Assembly: GCF_000212355.1 (NCBI RefSeq)
Contig: NC_015496.1
Coordinates: forward strand, 1-64,000
DNA length: 64,000 bases
DNA from: Dokdonia sp. 4H-3-7-5
GTDB lineage: Bacteria > Bacteroidota > Bacteroidia > Flavobacteriales > Flavobacteriaceae
Direction of reading: 5' to 3'
A model generated the notes under the pieces. That model was not told the DNA's origin and made no database searches. It saw only the letters and a list, made by a program, of their open reading frames with translations. Position numbers and translations under genes: made by a program. Of this stretch, positions 52,868 through 61,804 are shown in pieces (within the stretch, counting starts at the first letter, position 1; every line of letters starts with the position of its first letter).

Positions 52868-54595
52868 ATGGTATACCACGATCCCGCTATTTTAGAAAAA
52901 GCAAATGCATGGCTTACAGAGACCTTTGATGAGGAAACTCAACAAGCCATTAAAGAAAATATCGCTCACAATCCAGATGAGCTTGCAGATAGTTTCTATA
53001 AAAATCTAGAATTTGGTACTGGCGGTATGCGCGGTATCATGGGAGCTGGAACTAACAGAATTAATAAATATACCTTGGGAAAAAACACTCAAGGTCTATC
53101 TGACTACCTACACAAACAGTTTCCTGACAAAAAAATAAAGGTCGCTATTGCTTATGATTGCCGTCATAACAGTAAAGAACTTGCTCAGGTGGTTGCAAAT
53201 GTATTTTCGGCAAATGGGATTAAAGTATTCCTATTTTCTGACCTGAGACCTACACCAGAATTAAGTTTTGCTGTGCGTCATCTAGATTGCCAGTGTGGTA
53301 TTGTACTCACTGCAAGTCACAACCCGCCAGAATATAACGGTTACAAAGTGTACTGGGAAGACGGTGGACAGCTGGTACCACCACAAGATGCAGAAATAAT
53401 AGCTATTATTGAAGCGCTTGATTTTAGCGCTATAAAATTCAAAGGAGATGACTCCCTTATTGAACTTGTAGATGAAGAGGTAGATAAAGCCTTTGTAGAT
53501 GCAAGTGTTGCAAATGTATCTTTTGGCCTTACTAATGAAGTAAAGGAGAACTTAAATATCGTTTTCACCTCGTTACACGGTACCTCAATCACACTCGTGC
53601 CAGACACATTAAAACAAGCTGGTTTTACCACTCTTAACATTGTAAAAGAACAAGAAGTACCAGATGGTAACTTCCCTACTGTAGTTTCTCCTAATCCAGA
53701 AGAAACTGCTGCTCTTAAAATGGCGCTTGAACTAGGAGAAGAAAAAAAAGCAGATATTGTCATAGGCACAGACCCAGACTGTGATCGACTAGGGATTGCT
53801 GTGAGAGGAGATGATGGCAAGCTTACCATTTTAAATGGTAATCAAACCATGATCTTAATGACAGATTATTTATTAGAACGCTTTCGCGAAAGTGCAGATC
53901 AACACTCATCACCATTTATAGGAAGCACCATCGTATCTACACCTATGATGGATGTTCTTGCAGCAGCATATGATGTAGAATGCAAAACAGGACTTACAGG
54001 CTTTAAATGGATTGCCAAAATGATTGAAGATTATCCTAACCAACACTTTATAGGTGGTGGTGAAGAAAGCTTTGGATATATGGTAGGTGACTTTGTAAGA
54101 GATAAGGATGCTGTAACCGCTACCCTACTCGCTTGTACGATTGCTGCGCAGGCAAAAGAAGAAGGACAAACACTGTTTGAAAAACTTAAAACACTGTACG
54201 TAAAACACGGTTTTTACAAGGAAACATTAATTGCTCTTGTAAAAAAAGGACAATCTGGCGCAGCAGAAATCAAACAAATGCTGAAAGATCTTCGTCTTGA
54301 GCCTATGAAAGAAATTAATGGAAGTAAGGTGATACGTGTAGAGGACTATCAATCATCTATAAGTCGTGACCTTATTACTGGAGAAACCACTACCATTGAT
54401 GTTCCAAAGTCTAATGTACTTATCTTTTATACAGAAGACGGTAGCAAAGTTGCCGCGCGACCAAGTGGCACAGAACCTAAAGTAAAGTTTTATATAAGTG
54501 TAAATGCTCCACTAGCTTCGTTAAATGAGTATGACACAATTTCTGCTTCATTAGATAAACGTCTTGCTGGTATAAAAAATGCATTAGGCGTTTAA
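52868..54595 (+). CDS. phospho-sugar mutase (phosphoglucomutase/phosphomannomutase)
   Basis: A 575-residue alpha-D-phosphohexomutase that interconverts sugar 1- and 6-phosphates. Motifs: GTGGMRGIMG (about 50-59), the phosphoserine loop TASHNPPEYNGYK near 147, the Mg-binding GTDPDCDRLG near 303, the sugar loop GGEESFGYM near 400, and the C-terminal phosphate loop RPSGTEPKVKFY near 535. Its length matches the PgcA/Pgm2-type subgroup. It supplies activated sugar for the neighbouring envelope enzymes. The one-mismatch palindrome at 53880 is read in the third frame as ERFRES. Confidence 0.95.
   Translation: MVYHDPAILEKANAWLTETFDEETQQAIKENIAHNPDELADSFYKNLEFGTGGMRGIMGAGTNRINKYTLGKNTQGLSDYLHKQFPDKKIKVAIAYDCRHNSKELAQVVANVFSANGIKVFLFSDLRPTPELSFAVRHLDCQCGIVLTASHNPPEYNGYKVYWEDGGQLVPPQDAEIIAIIEALDFSAIKFKGDDSLIELVDEEVDKAFVDASVANVSFGLTNEVKENLNIVFTSLHGTSITLVPDTLKQAGFTTLNIVKEQEVPDGNFPTVVSPNPEETAALKMALELGEEKKADIVIGTDPDCDRLGIAVRGDDGKLTILNGNQTMILMTDYLLERFRESADQHSSPFIGSTIVSTPMMDVLAAAYDVECKTGLTGFKWIAKMIEDYPNQHFIGGGEESFGYMVGDFVRDKDAVTATLLACTIAAQAKEEGQTLFEKLKTLYVKHGFYKETLIALVKKGQSGAAEIKQMLKDLRLEPMKEINGSKVIRVEDYQSSISRDLITGETTTIDVPKSNVLIFYTEDGSKVAARPSGTEPKVKFYISVNAPLASLNEYDTISASLDKRLAGIKNALGV
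53880..53893. repeat. dispersed palindrome, one-mismatch copy (phosphohexomutase)
   Basis: GCTTTCGCGAAAGT, read as RFRES, the only copy in the third reading frame. Confidence 0.75.
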
Positions 54596-54604
54596 ATAAT
54601 TCAA

Positions 54605-54618
54605 AATTTCGCGCAAGC
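54605..54618. repeat. dispersed palindrome, degraded copy (intergenic)
   Basis: AATTTCGCGCAAGC, three mismatches, followed by GG; lies 12 bases before the ABC exporter ATG. It may be a decayed copy or chance. Confidence 0.35.
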
Positions 54619-54629
54619 GGAAACCCTCT

Positions 54630-56465
54630 ATGGAATATTTTAAGAAGATTCTCAAGTTTGCCATTCCTTATAAGAAATACGGATTTTTAAATATTTTGTT
54701 TAATATTTTATATGCTCTTTTTGGTACGCTAGCTTTCGTTTCGCTTATACCTATGCTTACAGTGCTACTTAAACAAGTAGACCCTGTGAGAATAAAACCT
54801 ACTCTTGAATCTTCCAGCAGTTTTAAAAGCTTTTTAGATGACTCTCTTAACTATTTTATCAATACGCAAACTGATCTGCATGGTGACGTGTATGTATTAG
54901 GTATAATGGTTGGACTTGTAATTGCAACCTTTTTATTAAAAAATGTCTTTGGATACTTAGCAAACTACTTCATCACCTATCTAAGGAATGGAGTTCTTAA
55001 AGACATCCGTAATAAGATGTACAACCGTATCGTCAATCTTAATTTAAGTTTCTACTCAGAAAAAAGGAAAGGAGATACTATTGCAAGAATCACGTCTGAT
55101 GTTCTTGAAGTGCAACATTCTTTCTTATCAATACTAGAGCTTTTTATAAGAGAACCTCTTACTATTCTTTTTGCTATAGGTACTATGTTGTTTATGAGTG
55201 CACAACTGACTCTTTTTGTATTTATTTTCATACCTGTGGCTGGATTTATAATTTCTAAAATTGGAAAAAGCCTCAAAAAGAAATCAGGTCAAGTACAGAC
55301 AGAACAGGGATATTTCTTGTCTCTAGTAGAAGAAACACTAGCCAATCTTAAAATTATAAAAGGATTTGCAGCCGAAGATAGAATGGAAACTAAGTTTCAA
55401 ACCTCTACTACTAATTTTGAAAAATACAGCAATACTCTTACACATAGGCAAAACTTAGCATCTCCCGTAAGTGAGTTTTTGGGAATTACAGTAATCGGAA
55501 TCTTATTATGGTACGGCGGCAATATGGTGTTAGATGGTTCTGGAGGACTAGATGGAGCTCAGTTCATTGTTTATATGGGATTAGCATATCAAATTTTAAC
55601 CCCTGCAAAATCTATTGCAAAGGCTAGTTACTCGGTTAAAAAGGGAGACGCTGCTGCCGCTCGTATTCTAGAAGTATTAGAAACTGAAACAACTATAAAA
55701 GACAACCCTAGAGCGATTAGTAAAGATACATTTGACAGTCGTATAAATTTAGAGGGCATCTCTTTCAAGTATGATGAGGAAAGTGTACTAAAGAACTTTA
55801 CACTTAATGTAAAGAAAGGACATACTGTAGCACTTGTAGGTCAATCTGGTTCTGGAAAAAGTACAATTGCAAATCTAGTTACTCGTTTTTATGACGTTAA
55901 TGAAGGAAACATAAAAATAGACAATACAGATATAAAAGATATTTCTAAAAAATCTCTACGTAACCTCATGGGGTTAGTCACTCAAGACGCTATTCTCTTT
56001 AATGACACTATACGCAACAATATAAATCTAGGTAAAGAGAACGCCACAGATCAAGAAATCATCGATGCATTAAAAATTGCCAACGCTTGGGAGTTTGTAC
56101 AAGACCTCCCTAAGGGACTTGATACTAATATAGGTGATAGTGGTAATAAATTGAGTGGAGGACAAAAGCAGCGTCTCTCAATAGCTAGAGCGGTTCTTAA
56201 GAATCCTCCTATCATGATTTTAGATGAAGCTACCTCAGCACTAGACACGGAGAGTGAGCGTCTCGTGCAGAAAGCGCTAGAAAATATGATGAAGAACAGA
56301 ACTTCTATTGTAATTGCTCACAGACTTTCTACTATTCAAAATGCAGACGAAATTGTGGTCATGCAAAAAGGAGAAATTGTAGAGCAAGGAAAACATCAAG
56401 AGCTTATTGATAAGAAGGGAATGTATCACAAACTAGTCTCGATGCAATCTTTTGAAGAAGCTTAG
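54630..56465 (+). CDS. MsbA-like ABC exporter (fused permease and ATPase)
   Basis: A 611-residue half-transporter that works as a homodimer. Six transmembrane helices span about 15-320; the nucleotide-binding domain has Walker A GQSGSGKST near 410, the signature LSGGQKQR near 511, Walker B IMILDEATSALD near 530, and the H-loop IAHRLS. It resembles lipid A/lipid exporters of the MsbA type. Its place after a glycosyltransferase and hexomutase suggests flipping of a lipid or glycolipid, but the substrate is inferred. Gap to the hexomutase is 34 bases. Confidence 0.93.
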   Translation: MEYFKKILKFAIPYKKYGFLNILFNILYALFGTLAFVSLIPMLTVLLKQVDPVRIKPTLESSSSFKSFLDDSLNYFINTQTDLHGDVYVLGIMVGLVIATFLLKNVFGYLANYFITYLRNGVLKDIRNKMYNRIVNLNLSFYSEKRKGDTIARITSDVLEVQHSFLSILELFIREPLTILFAIGTMLFMSAQLTLFVFIFIPVAGFIISKIGKSLKKKSGQVQTEQGYFLSLVEETLANLKIIKGFAAEDRMETKFQTSTTNFEKYSNTLTHRQNLASPVSEFLGITVIGILLWYGGNMVLDGSGGLDGAQFIVYMGLAYQILTPAKSIAKASYSVKKGDAAAARILEVLETETTIKDNPRAISKDTFDSRINLEGISFKYDEESVLKNFTLNVKKGHTVALVGQSGSGKSTIANLVTRFYDVNEGNIKIDNTDIKDISKKSLRNLMGLVTQDAILFNDTIRNNINLGKENATDQEIIDALKIANAWEFVQDLPKGLDTNIGDSGNKLSGGQKQRLSIARAVLKNPPIMILDEATSALDTESERLVQKALENMMKNRTSIVIAHRLSTIQNADEIVVMQKGEIVEQGKHQELIDKKGMYHKLVSMQSFEEA

Positions 56466-56466
56466 A

Positions 56467-57198
56467 CTAGTCATTTTCTTTTACAATGACAACGGTTGCC
56501 GTATAACCAGATGCTAGAAACCAAGTGTTTGAAGATATTACTTTTTTCATATCATCATACATCACAAACTGTGCGGTATTTGCTCCTACAGAGCCCTGAT
56601 TAAGTGCCTTAATTTCTATTTTATTAAACCCTTTTTTAAGATCTAGATAAAACCCTTGAAACTGACCTTCAAGAAATATTCTAGGATGCACAATGGTATC
56701 ATTTACACTCACGCTCACTAGATCTCCATCTATTGCACCGTGGTCTCTATAAGTGAAATTTACAAATTTAGATCCGCTTTTAAAGTCTCCTAAATTTTGA
56801 TTTCTAAAATATTCTGGACGAAGTTTTTCTATATCTTTTTCTTGAGAATTATTCATCTTGTTTTCAAGAGCAGTATAAGTTTTTTCGGCAAAGTCGGTGC
56901 CTTCCATAAAGTTAATCTCTCTTTTCTCATTTGATTTAAAAGGATCTTTAAGTTTTATTTTACTTTTAAAAATAAGAGAACCAGATTGTACATCACTACT
57001 CTTTTTTCTTGCCATAGGTGCTATAAACACAGGCGCTGGCACATCATTAGGCTGCTTTCCCTTAATTTCTATAGAAGCACTTGGCGCATCTATTTGAGCT
57101 TGTGCACTTAGAGATACTAAGAGTAAGGCTAGTAATGGAAGAGCTTTAATTGATATGAGGAAAGTGCTTTTCAAATAGTAAGTGAGTCGATGTAACAT
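56467..57198 (-). CDS. hypothetical exported protein
   Basis: A 243-residue protein with a long signal-like N-terminus ending VSLSAQAQ, then a charged, partly disordered segment (APMARKKSSD, KIKLKDPFKSNEKRE) and a C-terminal beta-rich domain (about 145-240) with VNFTYRDHGAIDGDLVSV. The latter resembles beta-sandwich adhesion or protease-inhibitor domains; no family recognised. ATGs at 57243, 57228 and 57219 are also in frame; I take 57198 because it gives a normal-length signal peptide. It converges on the ABC exporter with 1 base between stops. Confidence 0.7.
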   Translation of the reverse strand: MLHRLTYYLKSTFLISIKALPLLALLLVSLSAQAQIDAPSASIEIKGKQPNDVPAPVFIAPMARKKSSDVQSGSLIFKSKIKLKDPFKSNEKREINFMEGTDFAEKTYTALENKMNNSQEKDIEKLRPEYFRNQNLGDFKSGSKFVNFTYRDHGAIDGDLVSVSVNDTIVHPRIFLEGQFQGFYLDLKKGFNKIEIKALNQGSVGANTAQFVMYDDMKKVISSNTWFLASGYTATVVIVKEND

Positions 57199-57259
57199 TT
57201 TAGAGTTATGGCTTCTATGCATATTTACCATAAAGTATGCCATTGTTGATTAAAATTAC

Positions 57260-57273
57260 GCTTTCGCGAAAGC
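57260..57273. repeat. dispersed palindrome, exact copy (intergenic)
   Basis: Exact GCTTTCGCGAAAGC at the centre of a longer, 22-bp perfect palindrome (57256-57277, outer arms TTAC and GTAA). It lies between divergent genes. Confidence 0.9.
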
Positions 57274-57420
57274 GTAACAACAACCTAACGCATCCAAAGA
57301 TAAAATATTTGAAATTTATAGCTCGATATATCAGTTGGCAAAATTTATTGTTCATTACAACATATTAAGAAATAAATTGAAATGTAATGCGTTCTAACCA
57401 CATCAAACAAATGAATACTT

Positions 57421-58476
57421 ATGAAACTACGTGCATTACTTGCTCTTTTTGTCCTAGCCTCTTTATCTTTCTCTTGTAGCTCAAGAGACGATGATGGAAA
57501 TAGCACAACAGATATAGACTGTCTCAACTTAGGAAGCCAAGAGCTTGATATTACCATACAAGAATCTTTTACCACATTACCTTCTAAGGTATCTGTTTTC
57601 TTTAAAGTAAATGGCAGCGACGGTAGTCCCGTAGCAGGATTAACACCTTCTAATTTTACAATTTTTGAGCAAGGCCGTAATGATGATTGTTATAATGAAA
57701 TTTCAAACTCTGAAGCATCAGGAGCAATATCTCCAAATGCTCAAATATTTTCAAATAACACACTACTAGTTTTAGATTTAAGTAATAGTGTCTTGAGCAC
57801 AAGCTTACAAGAACTTAAGCAAGCGTCAAGCAGTTTTATATCTAATGTGATGCCAGCAATCCCTACAGATTCTTTTAAAATGGCTATTTACTGGTTTGAT
57901 GGAGAAGATGTACTTCATGAACTACAACCTCTAACTACCAGTGCAGCTATGCTTCAAGAAGCTATAGATGGAATTACAGAAGATATAAGTAATGATCCAT
58001 CTACAGATTTGTATGGTGCCGTAATTAAAGCTGCGGAGATTGCAGATAATATTATTGATGTCTCTGAAAATGAAGATCTATTTGCAGCAGCCTCTGTCGT
58101 AATTTTTACTGATGGAACAGATCAGGCAGCTCGATATACAGAAGAAGAGGCAGTAGATGCAGTTTCTAATGCAGATGATGACGTTAGCTTCTTTACTATA
58201 GGTCTTGGCTCAGAGATAGATGAAGGCATACTTTCTAAAATAGGACAGACAGAAAGTGTATTTGCATCTAATGCAGCAGAACTAGAATCTGTATTTAATG
58301 ATATTTCTAGTGGAGTAGCAGGACAAGCAAATAGTTTTTACTTGTTTGAATACTGCAGCCCTAAACGTGATGGAAGTGGTATGAATAACCTTGTGATTCA
58401 AGTAATTAATGGCGGGCAAGATGGTCTAGTTCAAACTTCTTTTGATGCTACAGGATTCACTAGTGGTTGTGAATAG
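57421..58476 (+). CDS. von Willebrand factor A domain lipoprotein
   Basis: A 351-residue surface lipoprotein: signal ending LSFSC (Cys19), then SSRDDDGN. The vWA domain (about 118-300) has the MIDAS start LVLDLSNS (DxSxS), a later Thr ligand region and FTDGTDQ. Metal-dependent vWA domains bind proteins, so adhesion or complex assembly is likely. An N-terminal beta domain (about 40-105) and a Cys-containing C-terminus flank it. It is transcribed divergently from the 56467 gene. Confidence 0.88.
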   Translation: MKLRALLALFVLASLSFSCSSRDDDGNSTTDIDCLNLGSQELDITIQESFTTLPSKVSVFFKVNGSDGSPVAGLTPSNFTIFEQGRNDDCYNEISNSEASGAISPNAQIFSNNTLLVLDLSNSVLSTSLQELKQASSSFISNVMPAIPTDSFKMAIYWFDGEDVLHELQPLTTSAAMLQEAIDGITEDISNDPSTDLYGAVIKAAEIADNIIDVSENEDLFAAASVVIFTDGTDQAARYTEEEAVDAVSNADDDVSFFTIGLGSEIDEGILSKIGQTESVFASNAAELESVFNDISSGVAGQANSFYLFEYCSPKRDGSGMNNLVIQVINGGQDGLVQTSFDATGFTSGCE

Positions 58477-58483
58477 GTTTTTA

Positions 58484-58504
58484 AACTACTCAATTTGAGT
58501 AGTT
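58484..58504 (+). terminator. weak hairpin after the vWA gene
   Basis: AACTACTC-AATTT-GAGTAGTT, 8-bp perfect stem 8 bases after the stop, but with no T run behind it. Confidence 0.4.
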
Positions 58505-58582
58505 AATCGACTTAAAAGATGGCTTTATGGATTGATATGATTACAAAATTCTATTGTTCACTATTGATTTTAGACAATAGTA

Positions 58583-58590
58583 TATCTTTG
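58583..58590 (+). promoter_or_regulatory. -7 element of the 58595 gene, leaderless configuration
   Basis: TATCTTTG matches TAnnTTTG with only 4 bases before the ATG. A TTG at 58564-58566 is 16 bases upstream. Confidence 0.5.
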
Positions 58591-58594
58591 TATT

Positions 58595-59026
58595 ATGCTA
58601 GTATCAGAATCAAACCTCAACAACGTATTAGAAGATGTTTATATCTTAAAAACAGGGACTTACTATTTTTTTGAAGATTTTATTATCTCAGAAATCAATG
58701 AAGGTTTACTCTTTGACTGGAATATGGCTCAAGAACTTATCAATCTAGCCGAAAACCATTACGGTAAAAATAACAAGGTAGCATACATATCTAACCGTAT
58801 ACACTCGTATTCTTTAGTGCCTCAAGATTGGCTGAAGTTTTTTAAGGCTCGCAATTCTATTAGTGCGTTTGCTGTAGTCTCATATAATGAAAAAGAAAAA
58901 TCTGATATCCTTATAGAACGCCTTTTCTTTAAGTCTAAAATCAAAAAATTCTTTGACTTAAATGAGGCGGTAACATGGGCTATAGAACAGCAGAAAGAAT
59001 ATAAGATAAAAAAAACTACAGCTTGA
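58595..59026 (+). CDS. hypothetical STAS-like soluble protein
   Basis: A 143-residue cytoplasmic protein with alternating strands and helices: YYFFEDFIISEINEGLLFDW, a central YISNRIHSYSLVPQDWLKFF and a C-terminal helix FDLNEAVTWAIEQQKEY. The layout is like the SpoIIAA/STAS-like proteins of flavobacteria, but I cannot assign it firmly. Its 3' end overlaps the convergent hexosaminidase gene by 11 bases, and its -7 element implies a leaderless mRNA. Confidence 0.72.
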   Translation: MLVSESNLNNVLEDVYILKTGTYYFFEDFIISEINEGLLFDWNMAQELINLAENHYGKNNKVAYISNRIHSYSLVPQDWLKFFKARNSISAFAVVSYNEKEKSDILIERLFFKSKIKKFFDLNEAVTWAIEQQKEYKIKKTTA

Positions 59027-60563
59027 TTTTAGTTTCGAGTATTGGAGAATTATAATAGTTAATCTCTAGTATATCCATTCTCTTATAATGCTTATATAAT
59101 CGCTTCTTATAAGAATCCCAATTATAATTACTGGGGTTACTCCAGCCTAATTCGGCGTGACCTATGAGTCTTGGAAAAGCAAGATACTCAATATCATCAG
59201 AGGATTTTATAGTCTCAGACCACAAAGGAGATTCAATACCCAACACTTGTGAGACAGGAACATTTTTAAAAATTTGTGATGGATTCCAGATATAAGCGCT
59301 ATCTAACTCAACCGTTCCGGCCCAAGTAAGTCCTATAGGAGACTTCTTTGTGTATTTCATATCAAGATACATACGCTTTGCAGGAGATAAAATAACTTTT
59401 GCACCTTGAGTAAGTCCTCGCGATGCGGTAGTGGTTCTTTGCCAGTGTTGTACTATGTAAGTGCTATCTACACCAGCACTTTCTATCTCTTCCCAGCCTA
59501 TTACGTGTTTATTGTACTTCTTAACTATTGGAAACACTTTATTGAGAAATATATTATAATCCTTTTTTGAAGTGACGTGAGATTCATCACCTCCTAGATG
59601 TATATATGGCCCAGGGGTCATTGCTGCTATTTCCTTTATCACATTTTCTACAAATGTGTATGTAATATCTTTATCTACGCACAAGGTGCTAAAACCTACA
59701 CGCATTCCCTTATACAGCTTTGTGACTTTACCATTACAGTTGAGCTCGGGATAAGATGCCAGTGCTGCATTAGTATGTCCAGGCATATCAATCTCTGGAA
59801 TCACCGTAATAAATTTTGACTGAGCATAAGCTACAATCGATTTATAATCTTCTTGAGTATAAAATCCAGGGCGTTCATTACGCACAGACGAGCTCCCTCC
59901 TATTTCCGTAAGTTTAGGCCATGACTTGATCTCAATACGCCACCCTTGGTCATCGGTTAAGTGTAAGTGTAATTTATTAAGTTTATAAAATGCCATTTGA
60001 TCAATGAGACGCTTTACTTCATCTACGGTAAAGAAGTGACGTGCAACGTCTAGCATCATACCTCTATACTCGTACTGCGGTGCATCTACAATTTTTAGTC
60101 CTGGGATGACTAGACTATCAATCTGCTTTCCTGCAATAAGAGCATCTGGTAAAACTTGCAATAGCGTTTGCATACCCCTAAAGACACCACTAGGTGTTGA
60201 CCCAGCAAGCGACAATCTCTTATTATTTATAGCAAGTGCATATCCCTCTGGGGAAGGTATACTATCACTAGACACAATATTAAATGAAACTACATTTTCA
60301 TCTACTTCATTATCTAGTGTTAATGGAAAAGGTGTTTGTTTTAAAAGATTTTTAAACTGCGTGGCAATTGCTTGCACTTCTGGCAATGTATCACTCATCA
60401 CTCTAGTTTCCTGATCAAATAAAAAGCCATAATCCTCTGCAACTATCTGATCTGGAATTGGGATAAGAACGAGCTTTTCAATACTTGTTTGCACAAGAGG
60501 TTTCTCCTTTTTACAAGAGAAAAACGAGAAACAAATAACTAGCACTAAAAATCTCAAAACCAT
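59016..60563 (-). CDS. GH20 beta-N-acetylhexosaminidase, lipoprotein
   Basis: A 515-residue glycosidase that releases terminal N-acetylhexosamine from chitin oligomers, glycans or muropeptides by substrate-assisted catalysis. Signal ends FFSC (Cys17). An N-terminal GH20b domain (about 30-150) precedes the barrel, with LHLHLTDDQGWRIEIKSWP near 197-215 and the catalytic Asp-Glu pair in HLGGDESH near 325. It lies 7 bases after rlmI on the same strand. As a lipoprotein it acts in the periplasm or at the surface. Confidence 0.94.
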   Translation of the reverse strand: MVLRFLVLVICFSFFSCKKEKPLVQTSIEKLVLIPIPDQIVAEDYGFLFDQETRVMSDTLPEVQAIATQFKNLLKQTPFPLTLDNEVDENVVSFNIVSSDSIPSPEGYALAINNKRLSLAGSTPSGVFRGMQTLLQVLPDALIAGKQIDSLVIPGLKIVDAPQYEYRGMMLDVARHFFTVDEVKRLIDQMAFYKLNKLHLHLTDDQGWRIEIKSWPKLTEIGGSSSVRNERPGFYTQEDYKSIVAYAQSKFITVIPEIDMPGHTNAALASYPELNCNGKVTKLYKGMRVGFSTLCVDKDITYTFVENVIKEIAAMTPGPYIHLGGDESHVTSKKDYNIFLNKVFPIVKKYNKHVIGWEEIESAGVDSTYIVQHWQRTTTASRGLTQGAKVILSPAKRMYLDMKYTKKSPIGLTWAGTVELDSAYIWNPSQIFKNVPVSQVLGIESPLWSETIKSSDDIEYLAFPRLIGHAELGWSNPSNYNWDSYKKRLYKHYKRMDILEINYYNSPILETKIKL

Positions 60564-60570
60564 AACTTAA

Positions 60571-61779
60571 TTAATTTAATCTATAATAACCACATTTAAG
60601 ATATGCTCCTTCAGGAAAACTAATAGGATGATCGCTATCATGGTAGGTTTTACCTTCAACCGTAAACTTGCGATCTGCCTTTTTTATATTGAGTTCACAG
60701 ATATCAAAAAATGCCTCTGCTTCTACTCTAGAAGAGCAAGAAGCTAGTACAAGCATCCCTTTTTTGGCTGTTAGTTTGGTTCCTAATTGAGCAAGTCTAG
60801 CATAGCTATTTCTAGCCGTATTTACTTCCTTTGCGCTCTTTGCAAAACTTGGTGGGTCTATCACAACGATATCATACTTCTCACCTTCATCTATAAGTTG
60901 CTGTAAACCAACAAAGGCATCTATAGCAAGAATTTTATGATTACCAGCATGCTTATTGAGTTTACCATTATCTAGAGCAACCTGTAATGCCTGAGCACTA
61001 ATATCAAGACTCAACACCTCTGTTGCTCCTCCTGCAAGTGCATGTACAGAGAATCCTCCAGCATAGCTAAAGACATCTAGCACAGTCTTACCCTTTGCCA
61101 TGTCTCCTACTCTTTTTCTATTGTTACGGTGGTCTAGAAAGTAACCTGTTTTATGCCCATGAATCACGTTTGCCGAAAATTTCACACCGTGTTCCACAAA
61201 ACGAACTACTTCTTTTTTGAGCGTTCCATAAATCACTTGTCCATCTGTAAACCCATGTGATTTACCTTTGGCCACGTTTCGACTTAAGCGTAATACCATC
61301 GTATTTGCTTTTGAGGTTTCAATAAGCTCAGGTAATATTTCTTCTAGATATGGAAACCAAATGGCGCTGTAAATTTTTACGACAATGACATCGTCATAAA
61401 CATCTGCAATGAGCCCTGGGAAACCATCATTCTCGCCAAAGATGAGACGATAACTATTGGTGTTTGTTCTCAATAGTTGTTTTCTCAAGGAGAATGCTTC
61501 CTTTATTCTAGTTTTAAAAAACTCTTCATTTATGGTTGCCGGCACATTACTGAGAACCTTTATTCGTATAGGAGAATCTGGATCATACAATCCTATTCCA
61601 AATACTTTATCAGATCGATTATCAAAAAGAATAGCGATGTCACCAGAACTCCCAGCTTTATTAAGCTTTGCGATACTATTTTCAAAAATCCACGGATGCC
61701 CTTGTTTTACAAGTTTTTCGGCATTTGTAGTGAGGTGTACTGCAAGCCTCTTAGTCTTTATTTGAGGTAAATCTATCAT
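60571..61779 (-). CDS. rlmI: class I rRNA methyltransferase RlmI-like
   Basis: RlmI-type enzymes make m5C in 23S rRNA. The 402-residue protein has an N-terminal PUA domain (HPWIFENSIAKLNKAGSSGD), a central EEHD domain and the SAM-binding DVFSYAGGFSVHALAGGA near 235-250, with VIDPPSFAKS near 305 as motif IV. The usual catalytic Cys lies in LVLASCSSRV. It is first in a two-gene unit with the hexosaminidase, an unrelated partner. Divergent from the dipeptidase, with the palindrome between. Confidence 0.92.
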   Translation of the reverse strand: MIDLPQIKTKRLAVHLTTNAEKLVKQGHPWIFENSIAKLNKAGSSGDIAILFDNRSDKVFGIGLYDPDSPIRIKVLSNVPATINEEFFKTRIKEAFSLRKQLLRTNTNSYRLIFGENDGFPGLIADVYDDVIVVKIYSAIWFPYLEEILPELIETSKANTMVLRLSRNVAKGKSHGFTDGQVIYGTLKKEVVRFVEHGVKFSANVIHGHKTGYFLDHRNNRKRVGDMAKGKTVLDVFSYAGGFSVHALAGGATEVLSLDISAQALQVALDNGKLNKHAGNHKILAIDAFVGLQQLIDEGEKYDIVVIDPPSFAKSAKEVNTARNSYARLAQLGTKLTAKKGMLVLASCSSRVEAEAFFDICELNIKKADRKFTVEGKTYHDSDHPISFPEGAYLKCGYYRLN

Positions 61780-61804
61780 GTAAGATGTAGTATTATGAAA
61801 TTAC

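Noticed and set aside
53341-53829. 162-codon antisense frame opposite the phosphohexomutase
   Set aside because: Ser-rich low-complexity translation fully inside a well-supported catalytic gene.
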